The notes beneath the pieces are model-generated. The model ran no database searches and was not told the DNA's origin. It was given only the letters and a program-made list of their open reading frames with translations. A stretch of 64,000 nucleotides of DNA, from contig JAJNQB010000010.1 in the NCBI GenBank assembly GCA_021155045.1, positions 62,001 to 126,000 of the forward strand. Direction: 5' to 3'. This document shows positions 17,289 through 26,281 of this stretch, in pieces. Position numbers and translations under genes: made by a program. This DNA comes from Arcticibacter sp. (lineage in GTDB: Bacteria > Bacteroidota > Bacteroidia > 2-12-FULL-35-15). The stretch's first letter is position 1; every line of letters starts with the position of its first letter.

Positions 17289-17334
17289 TCAAATTATATT
17301 TATTATTTTTGCGTTGTATCTAAATTAATAATTT

Positions 17335-18045
17335 ATGGGAAGAGTATTTGAAAAACGAAAGCATAAAATGTTTGCTCGTTACGATAAAATGGCAAAAGGC
17401 TTTACAAGAGCTGGTAAAGATATTGCTATTGCTGTTAAATTAGGTGGAGCAGATCCAAATGGAAATGCGCGATTAAGAATTGCTATTCAAAATGCCAAAG
17501 GTATTAATATGCCAAAAGACAGAATTGAAGCGGCAATTAAACGCGCCTCCTCCAAAGATGAAAAAGGATTAGAAGAAGTTGTATATGAAGGGAAAGGTCC
17601 TTTTGGCATTGGTATATTAATTGAATGTGCTACTGATAACCCTACAAGAACAGTTGCAAATGTTCGTATGAATTTTAATAGAAATGGGGGAGAGCTTGGT
17701 AAAACTGGTTCTTTGGATTATCTTTTTGAAAGAAAAGGTGTGTTTACAATCAAAAATGAAAATGTAAACTTAGAAGAACTAGAATTTGAATTAATTGATT
17801 TTGGTGCAGAAGAAATTGAAAGTGATGAGAGTGTTATAGTGGTTTATACCGCGTTTACTGATTTTGGTGCTATGCAAAAAGCATTAGAGGCAAAACCAAA
17901 TTTAACTGTAATTAGTTCTGAATTGGAAAGAGTTCCAACATCAACCGTGGAATTAACAGATGCACAAATGGAAGAAGTTATGGCATTGGTAGAAAAACTA
18001 GAGGAAGACGATGATGTGCAGAAAGTATATCATAATATCAAATAA
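17335..18045 (+). CDS. yebC: YebC/PmpR-family regulator or translation factor
   Basis: Cytosolic protein of 236 residues, the usual length. The N-terminus MGRVFEKRKHKMFARYDKMAKGF, the segment GADPNGNARLRIAIQNAKGINMPKDRIE and the later GPFGIGILIECATDNPTRTVANVR are diagnostic for the YebC family. Members have been described as DNA-binding regulators and, more recently, as ribosome-associated factors that help translate difficult peptide stretches. Which applies here cannot be told. A strong bidirectional terminator follows at once. Confidence 0.95.
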   Translation: MGRVFEKRKHKMFARYDKMAKGFTRAGKDIAIAVKLGGADPNGNARLRIAIQNAKGINMPKDRIEAAIKRASSKDEKGLEEVVYEGKGPFGIGILIECATDNPTRTVANVRMNFNRNGGELGKTGSLDYLFERKGVFTIKNENVNLEELEFELIDFGAEEIESDESVIVVYTAFTDFGAMQKALEAKPNLTVISSELERVPTSTVELTDAQMEEVMALVEKLEEDDDVQKVYHNIK

Positions 18046-18080
18046 AAAAATCCCCGTTTAAAATAAACGGGGATTTTTTT
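18044..18080. terminator. bidirectional rho-independent terminator
   Basis: A 17-base-pair stem (aaaaaaatccccgttta and its complement) with a 3-base loop has A- and T-runs on both flanks. It serves yebC on the plus strand and the convergent T9SS gene on the minus strand. Confidence 0.95.
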
Positions 18081-18093
18081 TATGTTTTAATTT

Positions 18094-20475
18094 TTATTTA
18101 CCTCTTATTAATTGAACATATCCTGTTATTGGCTTTTCAATATCTCCTAATTTTAATATAAAGTAATATACTCCATCTTTTTGGTTATCTCCATTCCAAT
18201 TATTTTTGTAATCTGGGTTATCATAAATTTTATTTCCCCAACGATTAAATACAGTAAGACTACTGTTTGGATGGTATTCCAAATTTTTAAATACTAGTAA
18301 GTCATTATTTCCATCATTGTTTGGAGTAAATACATTTGGAATTAAAACTTCTGAAATCACAGTATATGCATATTGAATAGTATCCCAACATCCATTGCTG
18401 CTTTGTACTGCTAATGTTACAATATATGTTCCATCTTGTCCGTAAATATGTATAGGATTTTGAGTGTAAGTAAATACACCAACACTATCTCCAAAACTCC
18501 AAACCCAATTGGTAATTGTTCCAGGCGAAACACTTGATAAATCTGTAAAATTTACAGGAACATTTGGTGCTGAAGACCCCGGAGGGTTGGAAGAATAATT
18601 TGCATTTGGCAAACCGTATTGCGATACCGTTACAGTATCAGCACAAAAACAGCCATTAACATAACTAACATTTACAATGTATGTCCCAGCAGAATTTACA
18701 TATTCAACTTGCGTATTTGCTCCAGTACTCCATGAATAAATTGCTCCCGAAGGTAATGTTGGAACAGCATTTAAAGGGATGCTATCACCAGGGCAGAATA
18801 ATTGATTGCCTGTAATATTAACAGCAGGATTAGCATTTACAACTGTAACAGAAGGTGATGTGCCAATACATCCATTCGTGTCAGTAACTGTTACGCTGTA
18901 AGTGCCATTTAATACAGTGATTGAGCCAGTAGTAGCAGCATTCGACCAAGTGTAATTTGTGTATAACGAAAGCGAATCAATAGTAAGCGTTGTGGGGTTA
19001 CTTCCGCAAGTAAAAGTTGGTCCCGTGATTAATGGAGTTGGAAGCGGATTTACCGTTACATCAACTATGTTTGTTTTACTACAACCATTTAATGTAGATG
19101 TTACCCAATATTGCCCAGTTGTATTTACATTAATAGAAGTATTGGTTGAGCCTGTATTCCAGATATAACTATCGTAAGTAGTTGGGGCAACACTTAAGGT
19201 TGTACTTCCTCCTTGGCAAAATTCTAAATTTCCTGTAACATTAGGATTGAATCCTGCCATTCCAGTAGTATCTACATATATATTTACATTTACAATGGTG
19301 GTGGCTGCTGGTGTTCCATCATCGGTTGCAGTAAATGTAATGACATTGTTTCCTGCATTTGCTGCACTTGCAATAATCATTACTTCGGCATTTGCAGTAT
19401 TACCTGGTGTATTACTTACAATGCTTGCACCTGGTGTGCTATTCAGATTAATTGTAATTGTAGTATTTTGTCCAATTTCTGGAGCTAAAAATAAACCATT
19501 TAAAATTAAAGTATCTCCACTGCTACATATATGGATAGTATCACAATTGTTTAAACCATTTGCAATAGGAGCAATATTAGTTCCACTGCAAGAATTAAAA
19601 TAAAATGTTTGATTGTCTAACCAACTAACTCCATCATTTGCACCATATCCACCATCGTAAGCAGCACCTGCTTGGTCAAAACGACCAATTTGAATGTAGT
19701 TAACACCATCTCCTTTATTTACTCCTACAGTTGCTGGTGTTCCACCGAAACCTCCAACACCGCTTGATGCATCTCCTGTAGTCCATTGCATATCACCATA
19801 ACAAAAAGCAATATTGTTACCGCCCGGCAAAATAGGATCTGTTCCATCAGTAATAATTAGTTGAAAGGTGTTTAATTTATCAGTATGATTGGCATAATAT
19901 CCAACATTTTCCCATTTAACTATCATATATGTAGGTGTAATTTTATAATAGACTAAACCGCTTGCTGCGGGCCTAGTATCCACATCTCCCCAAAATGGAG
20001 CAACCATGATATAAGCAGGGTCAGGAAAAGGAAAGGATGAAAATGCTGCATAAGGAGCACCAAAGGAAATGTTTCCATTGTTGTTTATATAAAGTTGATT
20101 ATAACTTGTACCATACAAACAAAAGTTGAAAGGTATTGTTTTTGCTGCCGTAGAACCATCATCATTTCTATAGTCTGGAGCAGGATACCCTTGAAACTCG
20201 GCCACATTAAATGTACCATCAAGAGGAACAATACAACTACAACCGGCCGCACCTCCAGCACTTTTATAATTCATTTTGTCCAAATGTTCTTTGGTTACAG
20301 GAACAGTAGGTGTTGCAACATTTGTATTTTTATTTATGATTACATATTCAACATTATTTTTTAATGTTCCTTTTTTTTTCATTTCATCATAAGATTGCTG
20401 AGGAAGTAGAACTTTTTGAGCTATTAGAAATTGAGTTGAAAGTAAAACAAAAATGAGTAAATTTATTTTTTTCAT
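18094..20475 (-). CDS. nidogen-like, PKD-containing surface protein with type B T9SS sorting domain
   Basis: Exported 793-residue protein with signal peptide INLLIFVLLSTQFLIAQ. Residues about 95-300 resemble a NIDO (nidogen-like) domain: LYINNNGNISFGAPYAAFSS, APFWGDVDTR, YMIVKWENVGYYANHTDKL. Ig-like and Ser/Thr-rich segments follow with repeated NPxC-type motifs, then a PKD domain at about 625-705 (WVWSFGDSVGVFTYTQNPIH). The C-terminus is a gliding-motility-associated (type B) T9SS sorting domain: IPNVFTPNNDGNNDLLVF, TVFNRWGNKIYDN, GVYYFILK. Type B cargo often needs a dedicated PorP/SprF-like partner, and the only one in this window is at 58917. An adhesive role is inferred. Confidence 0.85.
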   Translation of the reverse strand: MKKINLLIFVLLSTQFLIAQKVLLPQQSYDEMKKKGTLKNNVEYVIINKNTNVATPTVPVTKEHLDKMNYKSAGGAAGCSCIVPLDGTFNVAEFQGYPAPDYRNDDGSTAAKTIPFNFCLYGTSYNQLYINNNGNISFGAPYAAFSSFPFPDPAYIMVAPFWGDVDTRPAASGLVYYKITPTYMIVKWENVGYYANHTDKLNTFQLIITDGTDPILPGGNNIAFCYGDMQWTTGDASSGVGGFGGTPATVGVNKGDGVNYIQIGRFDQAGAAYDGGYGANDGVSWLDNQTFYFNSCSGTNIAPIANGLNNCDTIHICSSGDTLILNGLFLAPEIGQNTTITINLNSTPGASIVSNTPGNTANAEVMIIASAANAGNNVITFTATDDGTPAATTIVNVNIYVDTTGMAGFNPNVTGNLEFCQGGSTTLSVAPTTYDSYIWNTGSTNTSINVNTTGQYWVTSTLNGCSKTNIVDVTVNPLPTPLITGPTFTCGSNPTTLTIDSLSLYTNYTWSNAATTGSITVLNGTYSVTVTDTNGCIGTSPSVTVVNANPAVNITGNQLFCPGDSIPLNAVPTLPSGAIYSWSTGANTQVEYVNSAGTYIVNVSYVNGCFCADTVTVSQYGLPNANYSSNPPGSSAPNVPVNFTDLSSVSPGTITNWVWSFGDSVGVFTYTQNPIHIYGQDGTYIVTLAVQSSNGCWDTIQYAYTVISEVLIPNVFTPNNDGNNDLLVFKNLEYHPNSSLTVFNRWGNKIYDNPDYKNNWNGDNQKDGVYYFILKLGDIEKPITGYVQLIRGK

Positions 20476-20504
20476 TTTTTATTGTTATTGAGTTTATAAT
20501 CCTT

Positions 20505-20536
20505 CAAACTTACAAAAATATAGTCTAATTAGCCAA
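20505..20536 (-). promoter_or_regulatory. Bacteroidota-type promoter for the nidogen-like gene
   Basis: On the minus strand there is TTGG, 20 bases, then TAAGTTTG, close to the TTTG-N19-21-TAnnTTTG consensus. The start codon lies about 30 bases downstream. Confidence 0.5.
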
Positions 20537-20589
20537 TGTTTTAAGCCCCAATTTTTAGGTTTCGATGGTACTTGATTGCCATAAATACT

Positions 20590-20597
20590 TACATTTG
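20590..20597 (+). promoter_or_regulatory. putative -7 element (TACATTTG) for the MATE gene
   Basis: TACATTTG fits the Bacteroidota -7 consensus TAnnTTTG and ends 11 bases before the ATG at 20609. No clear -33 TTTG is seen at the expected distance. Confidence 0.4.
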
Positions 20598-20608
20598 CTC
20601 ACTTTTTT

Positions 20609-21946
20609 ATGCTTTCAAAACAATATATTAAACATTATAAATCAACTTTTTGGTTGGCATATCCTATTGTTATGAGTCAATTTGGACACATATTAGTAGG
20701 TGTTGTAGATACTGCTATGGTTGGTCAAATTGGTTCGGTTGAACAAGCCGCTGTTGCTTTGTCAAATAGTTTATATACATTATTATTAGTTTTTGGATTA
20801 GGTGTTTCTTACGGTGTTACGCCATTAGTTGCATCAGCAGATAGTTCAGGAAACAAATTAGAAAATGCACAATTGTTGAATCAATCAATAATAATAAATA
20901 CTGTTTTGGGTATTATTCTTTTTCTTGTTCTCTTTTTTTTATCTCCACTTTTAAATCATTTTAATCAAAAACAAGAAGTTGTTGTAAATGCAATTCCATT
21001 TCTGAATGTTATGATGTTAGGAATGATTCCGCTTTGTTTTTTTTCTGGATTAAAACAATTTTTAGAAGGGTTGTCAGACACCAAAGCAGCAATGTACATA
21101 AGTGTTTTATCAAATATATTAAACATTGTGTTAAATTATGTAATGATATTTGGGCATTGGGGTTTCCCAAAAATGGGTTTAATGGGTTCTTGTTGGGCAA
21201 GTTTCATTGCTCGAATGTTGATGGCAGTAGCCATGTTTTTCTATGTTTATTATAATAAACGTTATAAATATTATTGGGAACATTTTTCAATTAAAAATTA
21301 TTCGAAATCATTAACAAAAAAAATATTAGCTATTGGTGTTCCATCTGGCTTTCAATGGATGTTTGAGGTTGGAGCATTTGCATTTGCTGTAATTATGATT
21401 GGTTGGATAGGGCATAAACAACAAGCAGCACATCAGGTTGCTTTGAGTTTGGCGGCAGTTACTTATATGATGGCGAGTGGTTTGTCGGCAGCAGCATCTG
21501 TTAAAGTTGGAAATCAAATGGGATTAAAAAGTTCTTCAGGAGTTCGGATGGCTGGTTTTTCTGCATTTTTTATGGTAATTTTTTTTATGGGATTAATGGC
21601 AATTTTATTTTTATTGTTCAGAAATCAATTACCTGTTTTGTTTAATAAAGATGCCGAAGTAATTTCAATTGCTTCTTCATTGCTTGTTGTAGCTGCTGTT
21701 TTTCAAATAAGCGATGGAATTCAAGTTGTTGCTTTAGGTGCTTTGAGGGGAGTTAAAGATGTAAAAATTCCAACGGCAATTACAATTATTGCATATTGGA
21801 TAATCGGTTTGCCAATGAGTTATATTTTCGCTTTTAATCTTAATTTAGGTGTAAAAGGCATTTGGTATGGGTTATTGCTGGGATTAACAACAGCAGCAAT
21901 TTTACTATTTCTAAGATTTAATTACATAAGTAAAAAAATAATTTAA
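20609..21946 (+). CDS. MATE-family efflux transporter (NorM-like)
   Basis: Inner-membrane multidrug/toxin extrusion protein of 445 residues with about 12 transmembrane helices in two homologous halves. MATE signatures include the N-terminal AYPIVMSQFGHILVGVVDTAMVGQIG, the first-half PLCFFSGLKQFLEGLSDTKAAMYISV and the second-half GVPSGFQWMFEVGAFAFAVIMIGWIG, then DGIQVVALGALRGVKDVKIP. It exports cationic drugs or metabolites using Na+ or H+. The true substrate is not predictable. The 3' end overlaps the convergent LRR gene by 4 bases. Confidence 0.95.
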   Translation: MLSKQYIKHYKSTFWLAYPIVMSQFGHILVGVVDTAMVGQIGSVEQAAVALSNSLYTLLLVFGLGVSYGVTPLVASADSSGNKLENAQLLNQSIIINTVLGIILFLVLFFLSPLLNHFNQKQEVVVNAIPFLNVMMLGMIPLCFFSGLKQFLEGLSDTKAAMYISVLSNILNIVLNYVMIFGHWGFPKMGLMGSCWASFIARMLMAVAMFFYVYYNKRYKYYWEHFSIKNYSKSLTKKILAIGVPSGFQWMFEVGAFAFAVIMIGWIGHKQQAAHQVALSLAAVTYMMASGLSAAASVKVGNQMGLKSSSGVRMAGFSAFFMVIFFMGLMAILFLLFRNQLPVLFNKDAEVISIASSLLVVAAVFQISDGIQVVALGALRGVKDVKIPTAITIIAYWIIGLPMSYIFAFNLNLGVKGIWYGLLLGLTTAAILLFLRFNYISKKII

Positions 21947-22809
21947 TAATATATTCTACATTTTGGAAGGAGCGCTTTTAAAATAGCAATATCGTATTCT
22001 TTAAATTTATTACCTCTTAAATCTAAAATTTCTAAATTTTTTAATAAGCATATATAATCCGATAGATAAGAAAGATTGTTGTTGCGTAACGAAAGTATCT
22101 TTAAGTTTTTTAATTTGTAAAGGCTTTTTGGAATCTCTATTAAGTTGTTGTTTTCTAAAGAAAGATATTCAAGGCTATTTATTTTGGTTATCGTTTTAGG
22201 TAATGCATTTAGTTTACACATTACAAGTGTTAAACTTTTTAATTTTTTAAATTCCGAAAACGATTTAGGCAATGTATCTAGTTTTGTATTAAATAAAACT
22301 ATTTCATTTAAGTTTGCCATATAGCCAATGGAGTTTGGGAAATAGAATGTATCTGTTTTATTGTTTTGTATTTCCAAAATTTTTAATCGACCCATATAAG
22401 CAATTTCGGATGTTAGAGAATCAAGTTTTGTTCCGTGCAAATGCAATTCAGTTAGTTGTTCCCAGTTACTATAATTTACAGGCAGTGATGTAATTTCATT
22501 TCCAACACAATTGAAGTAGATTAAGTTTTTCATACTAACAATTTCATTTGGCAGTTGAGTTAGACCATTTGATGTTAGTTGTAAAACTTGTGTTTCGGTT
22601 AGCTTCCCAAATTTAGGTAACAGTTTTGGATCTAATGTTTGAAAATCGAGTTTTAACTTATAAACTTGTTTGTATTCTTTTATAGCGTCTTTTAAGTTTG
22701 AATAAATTAAGCTGTTTGGCGGCCCATATTTTTGGAAAGGATCTATTTCTTCTTGAGAGAAAGAAAAGTTGACGGGAAAGCAAAATATAATTATAAAAAA
22801 ATACTTCAT
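21943..22809 (-). CDS. exported leucine-rich-repeat protein
   Basis: Protein of 288 residues with a signal peptide (FFIIIFCFPVNFSFSQ) and about eight leucine-rich repeats of roughly 23 residues from about residue 65 to the end. An example is LKSLTLVMCKLNALPKTITK, matching LxxLxLxxNxLxxLPxxI. The repeats form a curved binding surface. No enzymatic domain or sorting tail is present, so it should stay in the periplasm or at the membrane. The ATG follows the guaD stop codon with no gap (TAAATG), suggesting translational coupling to the operon of secreted hydrolases upstream. The ligand is unknown. Confidence 0.85.
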   Translation of the reverse strand: MKYFFIIIFCFPVNFSFSQEEIDPFQKYGPPNSLIYSNLKDAIKEYKQVYKLKLDFQTLDPKLLPKFGKLTETQVLQLTSNGLTQLPNEIVSMKNLIYFNCVGNEITSLPVNYSNWEQLTELHLHGTKLDSLTSEIAYMGRLKILEIQNNKTDTFYFPNSIGYMANLNEIVLFNTKLDTLPKSFSEFKKLKSLTLVMCKLNALPKTITKINSLEYLSLENNNLIEIPKSLYKLKNLKILSLRNNNLSYLSDYICLLKNLEILDLRGNKFKEYDIAILKALLPKCRIYY

Positions 22810-23280
22810 TTAATATTCAATCTTATCTTGTTTTGTTTGCCACTCTTCAAATGCTTTTATAGCTTCTTCTTTACAGATTTGTTCCGTTTGCAATTTTCGT
22901 TCCGATAAAGATAAATTTATTTCTTTATAAATAAAATCATCATCAAATCCTATTTTAGCAGCATCTGTTTTAGTGTTTGCATAAAACAATTTGTCTGGTC
23001 GAGCCCAGTATATCGCCCCTAAGCACATTGGGCAAGGCTCACAACTTGTATAGATTTCACAGCCTGTTAATTGGAATGTGTTTAATTTTTTACACGCTTC
23101 TCTAATTGCTACAACTTCTGCATGGGCAGTTGGGTCATTGTTCGAAGTAACTTGGTTAAATCCTTCACTGATGATTTTTCCATCTTTAACAATTACACAA
23201 CCAAATGGTCCTCCCTTGCCACTTCTCATCGTTTCAAAAGATAAACGGATTGCCTCCAGCATAAATTCTTTACCTACCAT
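22810..23280 (-). CDS. guaD: guanine deaminase (cytidine-deaminase fold)
   Basis: Small zinc deaminase of 156 residues that converts guanine to xanthine plus ammonia. The zinc site is HAE (H53, E55) and PCPMC (C83, C86). Around it the sequence SNDPTAHAEVVAIREACK, YTSCEPCPMCLGAIYWARP and DAAKIGFDDDFIYKEI closely follows the Bacillus subtilis GuaD pattern as I remember it, rather than the tRNA adenosine deaminase TadA. A cytosolic purine-salvage role is expected. The gene abuts the GH18 stop codon upstream and the LRR start downstream, both as TAAATG junctions, which is an odd setting for a salvage enzyme. Confidence 0.88.
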   Translation of the reverse strand: MVGKEFMLEAIRLSFETMRSGKGGPFGCVIVKDGKIISEGFNQVTSNNDPTAHAEVVAIREACKKLNTFQLTGCEIYTSCEPCPMCLGAIYWARPDKLFYANTKTDAAKIGFDDDFIYKEINLSLSERKLQTEQICKEEAIKAFEEWQTKQDKIEY

Positions 23281-26268
23281 TTATTGTACTATTATTTTTA
23301 CAAAAAATTCTTTTGTGTCGTCAATTATTATTTTCAATAAATAAATTCCTTCTGAAAGATATAAACTTTGTTTGTCTATTGAAATTTGATTCTTGCCTTT
23401 TGGTTGATTTGTTTTATTTAGTATAGAAATTTCTTTTCCTAAAATATCAATGAGTTTAATTTCAATTGTTGCTGTTTTTGAAAGCGCATAAAGTATTGTT
23501 GTGTTGTTGTTAAATGGATTTGGAAATACAGAAATACTATTTTCGCTTAATGTTTCTGTTAGATTTGTTGGTAATAATACAAGTTGTCCATCACTGCTTT
23601 CTATTGTAGATTGCAGTCCAGCACCATCTTCTGATTTTACATTAAAAAAATACAATTGATTTTGTATGAGTGATAAACCTGTTGCTGTAACAAATGTATT
23701 TGTATTATTGTCTGTCCAGGTTACCACATCTGTAGCACCAATTGATGTTCCAATGCTGTACCAATATTTTGTAACATTAGAGTTTGTGTCTATACAAGTT
23801 GTCCAGTTTGCAGAAAGTTGAGTTAGTGAATAAGTTGTATCAATATCGTTTGATGTACCATCATCAACAATAGGAGACGATGGTGGTGTCCAGTCAATAT
23901 TTACGTCTTGAGACGCAATTGTAGATAAATTACCTGCATTGTCTTTTGTTATAGATTTTATCCTACATGATGGCTGAGATGGATTTGGATTTTGATAGCG
24001 AACATCGTTTGTGCTTGCAGCGCCAACTAAAATAGTTGTTGTTGCATTTCTAGACCGATATATTTTTAAATCGTTTACCATTAAGTCACAATTTCCACTT
24101 CTGAATGAAATGGCATTTCCATTTGCAATAGGAGAAGCATCAGTCCAAGAACCAATAAAATTATTATTTTGATAAACTTCTACTTTCCCTGTTATTCTAT
24201 CGTAAAAAATTTTGTAATCATAAAATTGCCCTGCATTTATTGTTATTGGAACAGAACTCATTAATGTAAAAACATTACTTGTTACTTTATAAAATTCGCA
24301 AACACTTTGATCTACTCTAAACCATACAAAATAAGAGTTTCCTCTGTTTGTTTGAGTTGCGTCATCACAAAAGAAGTGGAACCCTGCTCTTCTGTTTGTT
24401 CCTGTTCCGTCTATTTTGCCTTGAAAATTATATAAATATCTGTTAGATAAATTTTGAGTAAGTGGAGCCCAAATGTTAGTGTTTGAATTTGTTTGATCAC
24501 TTTGTTGTAAGTAGGAACTATTGATACTCCAAGTTCCAACTTGTGTTGTCCAATCAGGGTGAATAGCAATATCAAAATTATCGCTAAAAAAACCTCGAGT
24601 GTTATTTGCTCTCCATTCAGTTCCTGTATATTCTAAAACCTGATAAAAACTTTTTTCTATTCCCGTTCCTCCAGCATTATCAATATCTGTAAATGTAGTT
24701 GTAAAATTTGTAGTTTGCCATCCACTCGGAGTTATTATTGCTGTTGTTGGAGGACTATTATCAATTGTGCAATTCCATATTGCTTGCCAGCCTGCTTGAT
24801 TTGTTGCATTGTCTGACTTAAATCGAATGGTTAATGCTCCTCCTGTTGAGGAAATTATACCTGGGCTTGTTGTCCCATGATAAATCCCAATTAAAGGCGA
24901 TGCAGTTGAATTGCCATTGTAAATCCAAAGTGTATCATAATTTAATTCGGTACTAAAAGACGAAAAATTTAATGATACATTCGATGCTCCTGTTGGTGCT
25001 ATTGTATAAACATAATTTTCGTTGTCATAATAATTTCTTCCAGGGCCGCCCATATCGTATATTGTATCCGTGCAAGGAACAGTTGCACAATCAGAAAATT
25101 TATCGCGTATTAAATTCCAGTAATTGCTATATCCATCATCGTATCCTAAAGCCCAAATTCCGATTCCTCCAATTCCTCTTTGATTTACAATATCAAAACG
25201 TTTACTTAATGCATATTCATCATCTATAAAACATTGCCATGGAGTACCTGTTCTGGTTGATGGGTACCATGTTGAAAAACTTATTCCATCCCATTGACGG
25301 GAATTATAGTATCCGCTTGCATTTTGGCGAAGTGTTTTGTAAGTAACAGTTCCACTGCTTCCTGTTGTTGCTGAATAAAGTGAAGTTGAAGTGGTACTCC
25401 ATTCTCTTCCATAATAAGGCAAACCGAGTAATAATTTATTTGTTGATGCTCCTTGTTTTAAATAATAAGTAATAGATTTTGTTAAGGTATAATTATACGA
25501 AGTTTGAAAATTGTATAAAGGGTCTCCTGGTCCAGCGGTGGTGCTTCCACTCCAATAATAATCGTACCCCATAATTATAAATAAATCAACATAAGGATTT
25601 AATGCTGGCATATCAAATACTCCACTCCAATCTACTGCATATAAAGCAATACTCACCTCAGAGCCAGGAATGGCAGTGTGCATTTGGTTACAAAGATTAA
25701 TCATAAAATTTGTAAAAGGAACTTTATGTGAAGCGCCCATCCCCTCAAAATCAATGTTTACACCTTTTGCATTTCGTGCTTGAACAAGATTTATTAAATT
25801 GGTAATAAGTGTTTGTTGAGCAGTTGAGCTACCAAAAAATGTAGTGTGTCCACTAAATAAAGTTGCGCATAATGTTACGTTTACACCATTTGCTTGAGCG
25901 TCTGTTACTACTGTTGCAGTACTCCATCCATGAGTAGTAACAGCATTTCCATTTGCCGAATTTACCTCGTAAGAAAAATAACACAAATCGGATAATCCGT
26001 TCCAATCATAATTTGTTTGTAATCCATTACTCCAATAGGGATGCCAGCCATACACTCGCTTTTGAAGATTACAAGCCCTATTATTTTTTGTTGTATAAGA
26101 CTTGGCTGAACCTGAATTATAGGAGCGCAAACTGTCCCATTCGGAGTCAGTGTCTAAATTATAATTTGAATAGTTTTCGTTTTCTTCTTGATGAACAGAC
26201 TTGTGATTTATCGTTTGAGAAAAGGAAATATTTGAAAAAAGTAAAAGAAAAAACAATGTTTTTTTCAT
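23281..26268 (-). CDS. T9SS-exported GH18 glycosidase (chitinase or peptidoglycan glucosaminidase) with CUB and sorting domain
   Basis: Secreted enzyme of 995 residues from the ATG at 26268, chosen because MKKTLFFLLLFSNISFSQ is a clean signal peptide. An upstream in-frame ATG at 26295 would add nine unlikely residues. Residues 70-395 form a GH18 barrel with catalytic strand KGVNIDFEGMG (D173, proton donor E175) and MGYDYYW at about 233. The NIDFE form is closer to SleL/YaaH-type enzymes than to classical chitinases, so peptidoglycan GlcNAc linkages are possible substrates besides chitin. A CUB domain (about 415-515), a lectin-like sandwich (about 540-720), a fibronectin-like part and a type A T9SS domain (ISVFPNPFNNNTTILY) follow. 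Everything after the enzyme head is shared with the upstream amidase. Confidence 0.88.
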   Translation of the reverse strand: MKKTLFFLLLFSNISFSQTINHKSVHQEENENYSNYNLDTDSEWDSLRSYNSGSAKSYTTKNNRACNLQKRVYGWHPYWSNGLQTNYDWNGLSDLCYFSYEVNSANGNAVTTHGWSTATVVTDAQANGVNVTLCATLFSGHTTFFGSSTAQQTLITNLINLVQARNAKGVNIDFEGMGASHKVPFTNFMINLCNQMHTAIPGSEVSIALYAVDWSGVFDMPALNPYVDLFIIMGYDYYWSGSTTAGPGDPLYNFQTSYNYTLTKSITYYLKQGASTNKLLLGLPYYGREWSTTSTSLYSATTGSSGTVTYKTLRQNASGYYNSRQWDGISFSTWYPSTRTGTPWQCFIDDEYALSKRFDIVNQRGIGGIGIWALGYDDGYSNYWNLIRDKFSDCATVPCTDTIYDMGGPGRNYYDNENYVYTIAPTGASNVSLNFSSFSTELNYDTLWIYNGNSTASPLIGIYHGTTSPGIISSTGGALTIRFKSDNATNQAGWQAIWNCTIDNSPPTTAIITPSGWQTTNFTTTFTDIDNAGGTGIEKSFYQVLEYTGTEWRANNTRGFFSDNFDIAIHPDWTTQVGTWSINSSYLQQSDQTNSNTNIWAPLTQNLSNRYLYNFQGKIDGTGTNRRAGFHFFCDDATQTNRGNSYFVWFRVDQSVCEFYKVTSNVFTLMSSVPITINAGQFYDYKIFYDRITGKVEVYQNNNFIGSWTDASPIANGNAISFRSGNCDLMVNDLKIYRSRNATTTILVGAASTNDVRYQNPNPSQPSCRIKSITKDNAGNLSTIASQDVNIDWTPPSSPIVDDGTSNDIDTTYSLTQLSANWTTCIDTNSNVTKYWYSIGTSIGATDVVTWTDNNTNTFVTATGLSLIQNQLYFFNVKSEDGAGLQSTIESSDGQLVLLPTNLTETLSENSISVFPNPFNNNTTILYALSKTATIEIKLIDILGKEISILNKTNQPKGKNQISIDKQSLYLSEGIYLLKIIIDDTKEFFVKIIVQ

Positions 26269-26281
26269 GCTTATTAATTTT

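Noticed and set aside
18959..19603. Plus-strand open frames opposite the nidogen-like gene
   Set aside because: The coding signal and domains are on the minus strand. These are shadows of Thr/Val-rich codons.
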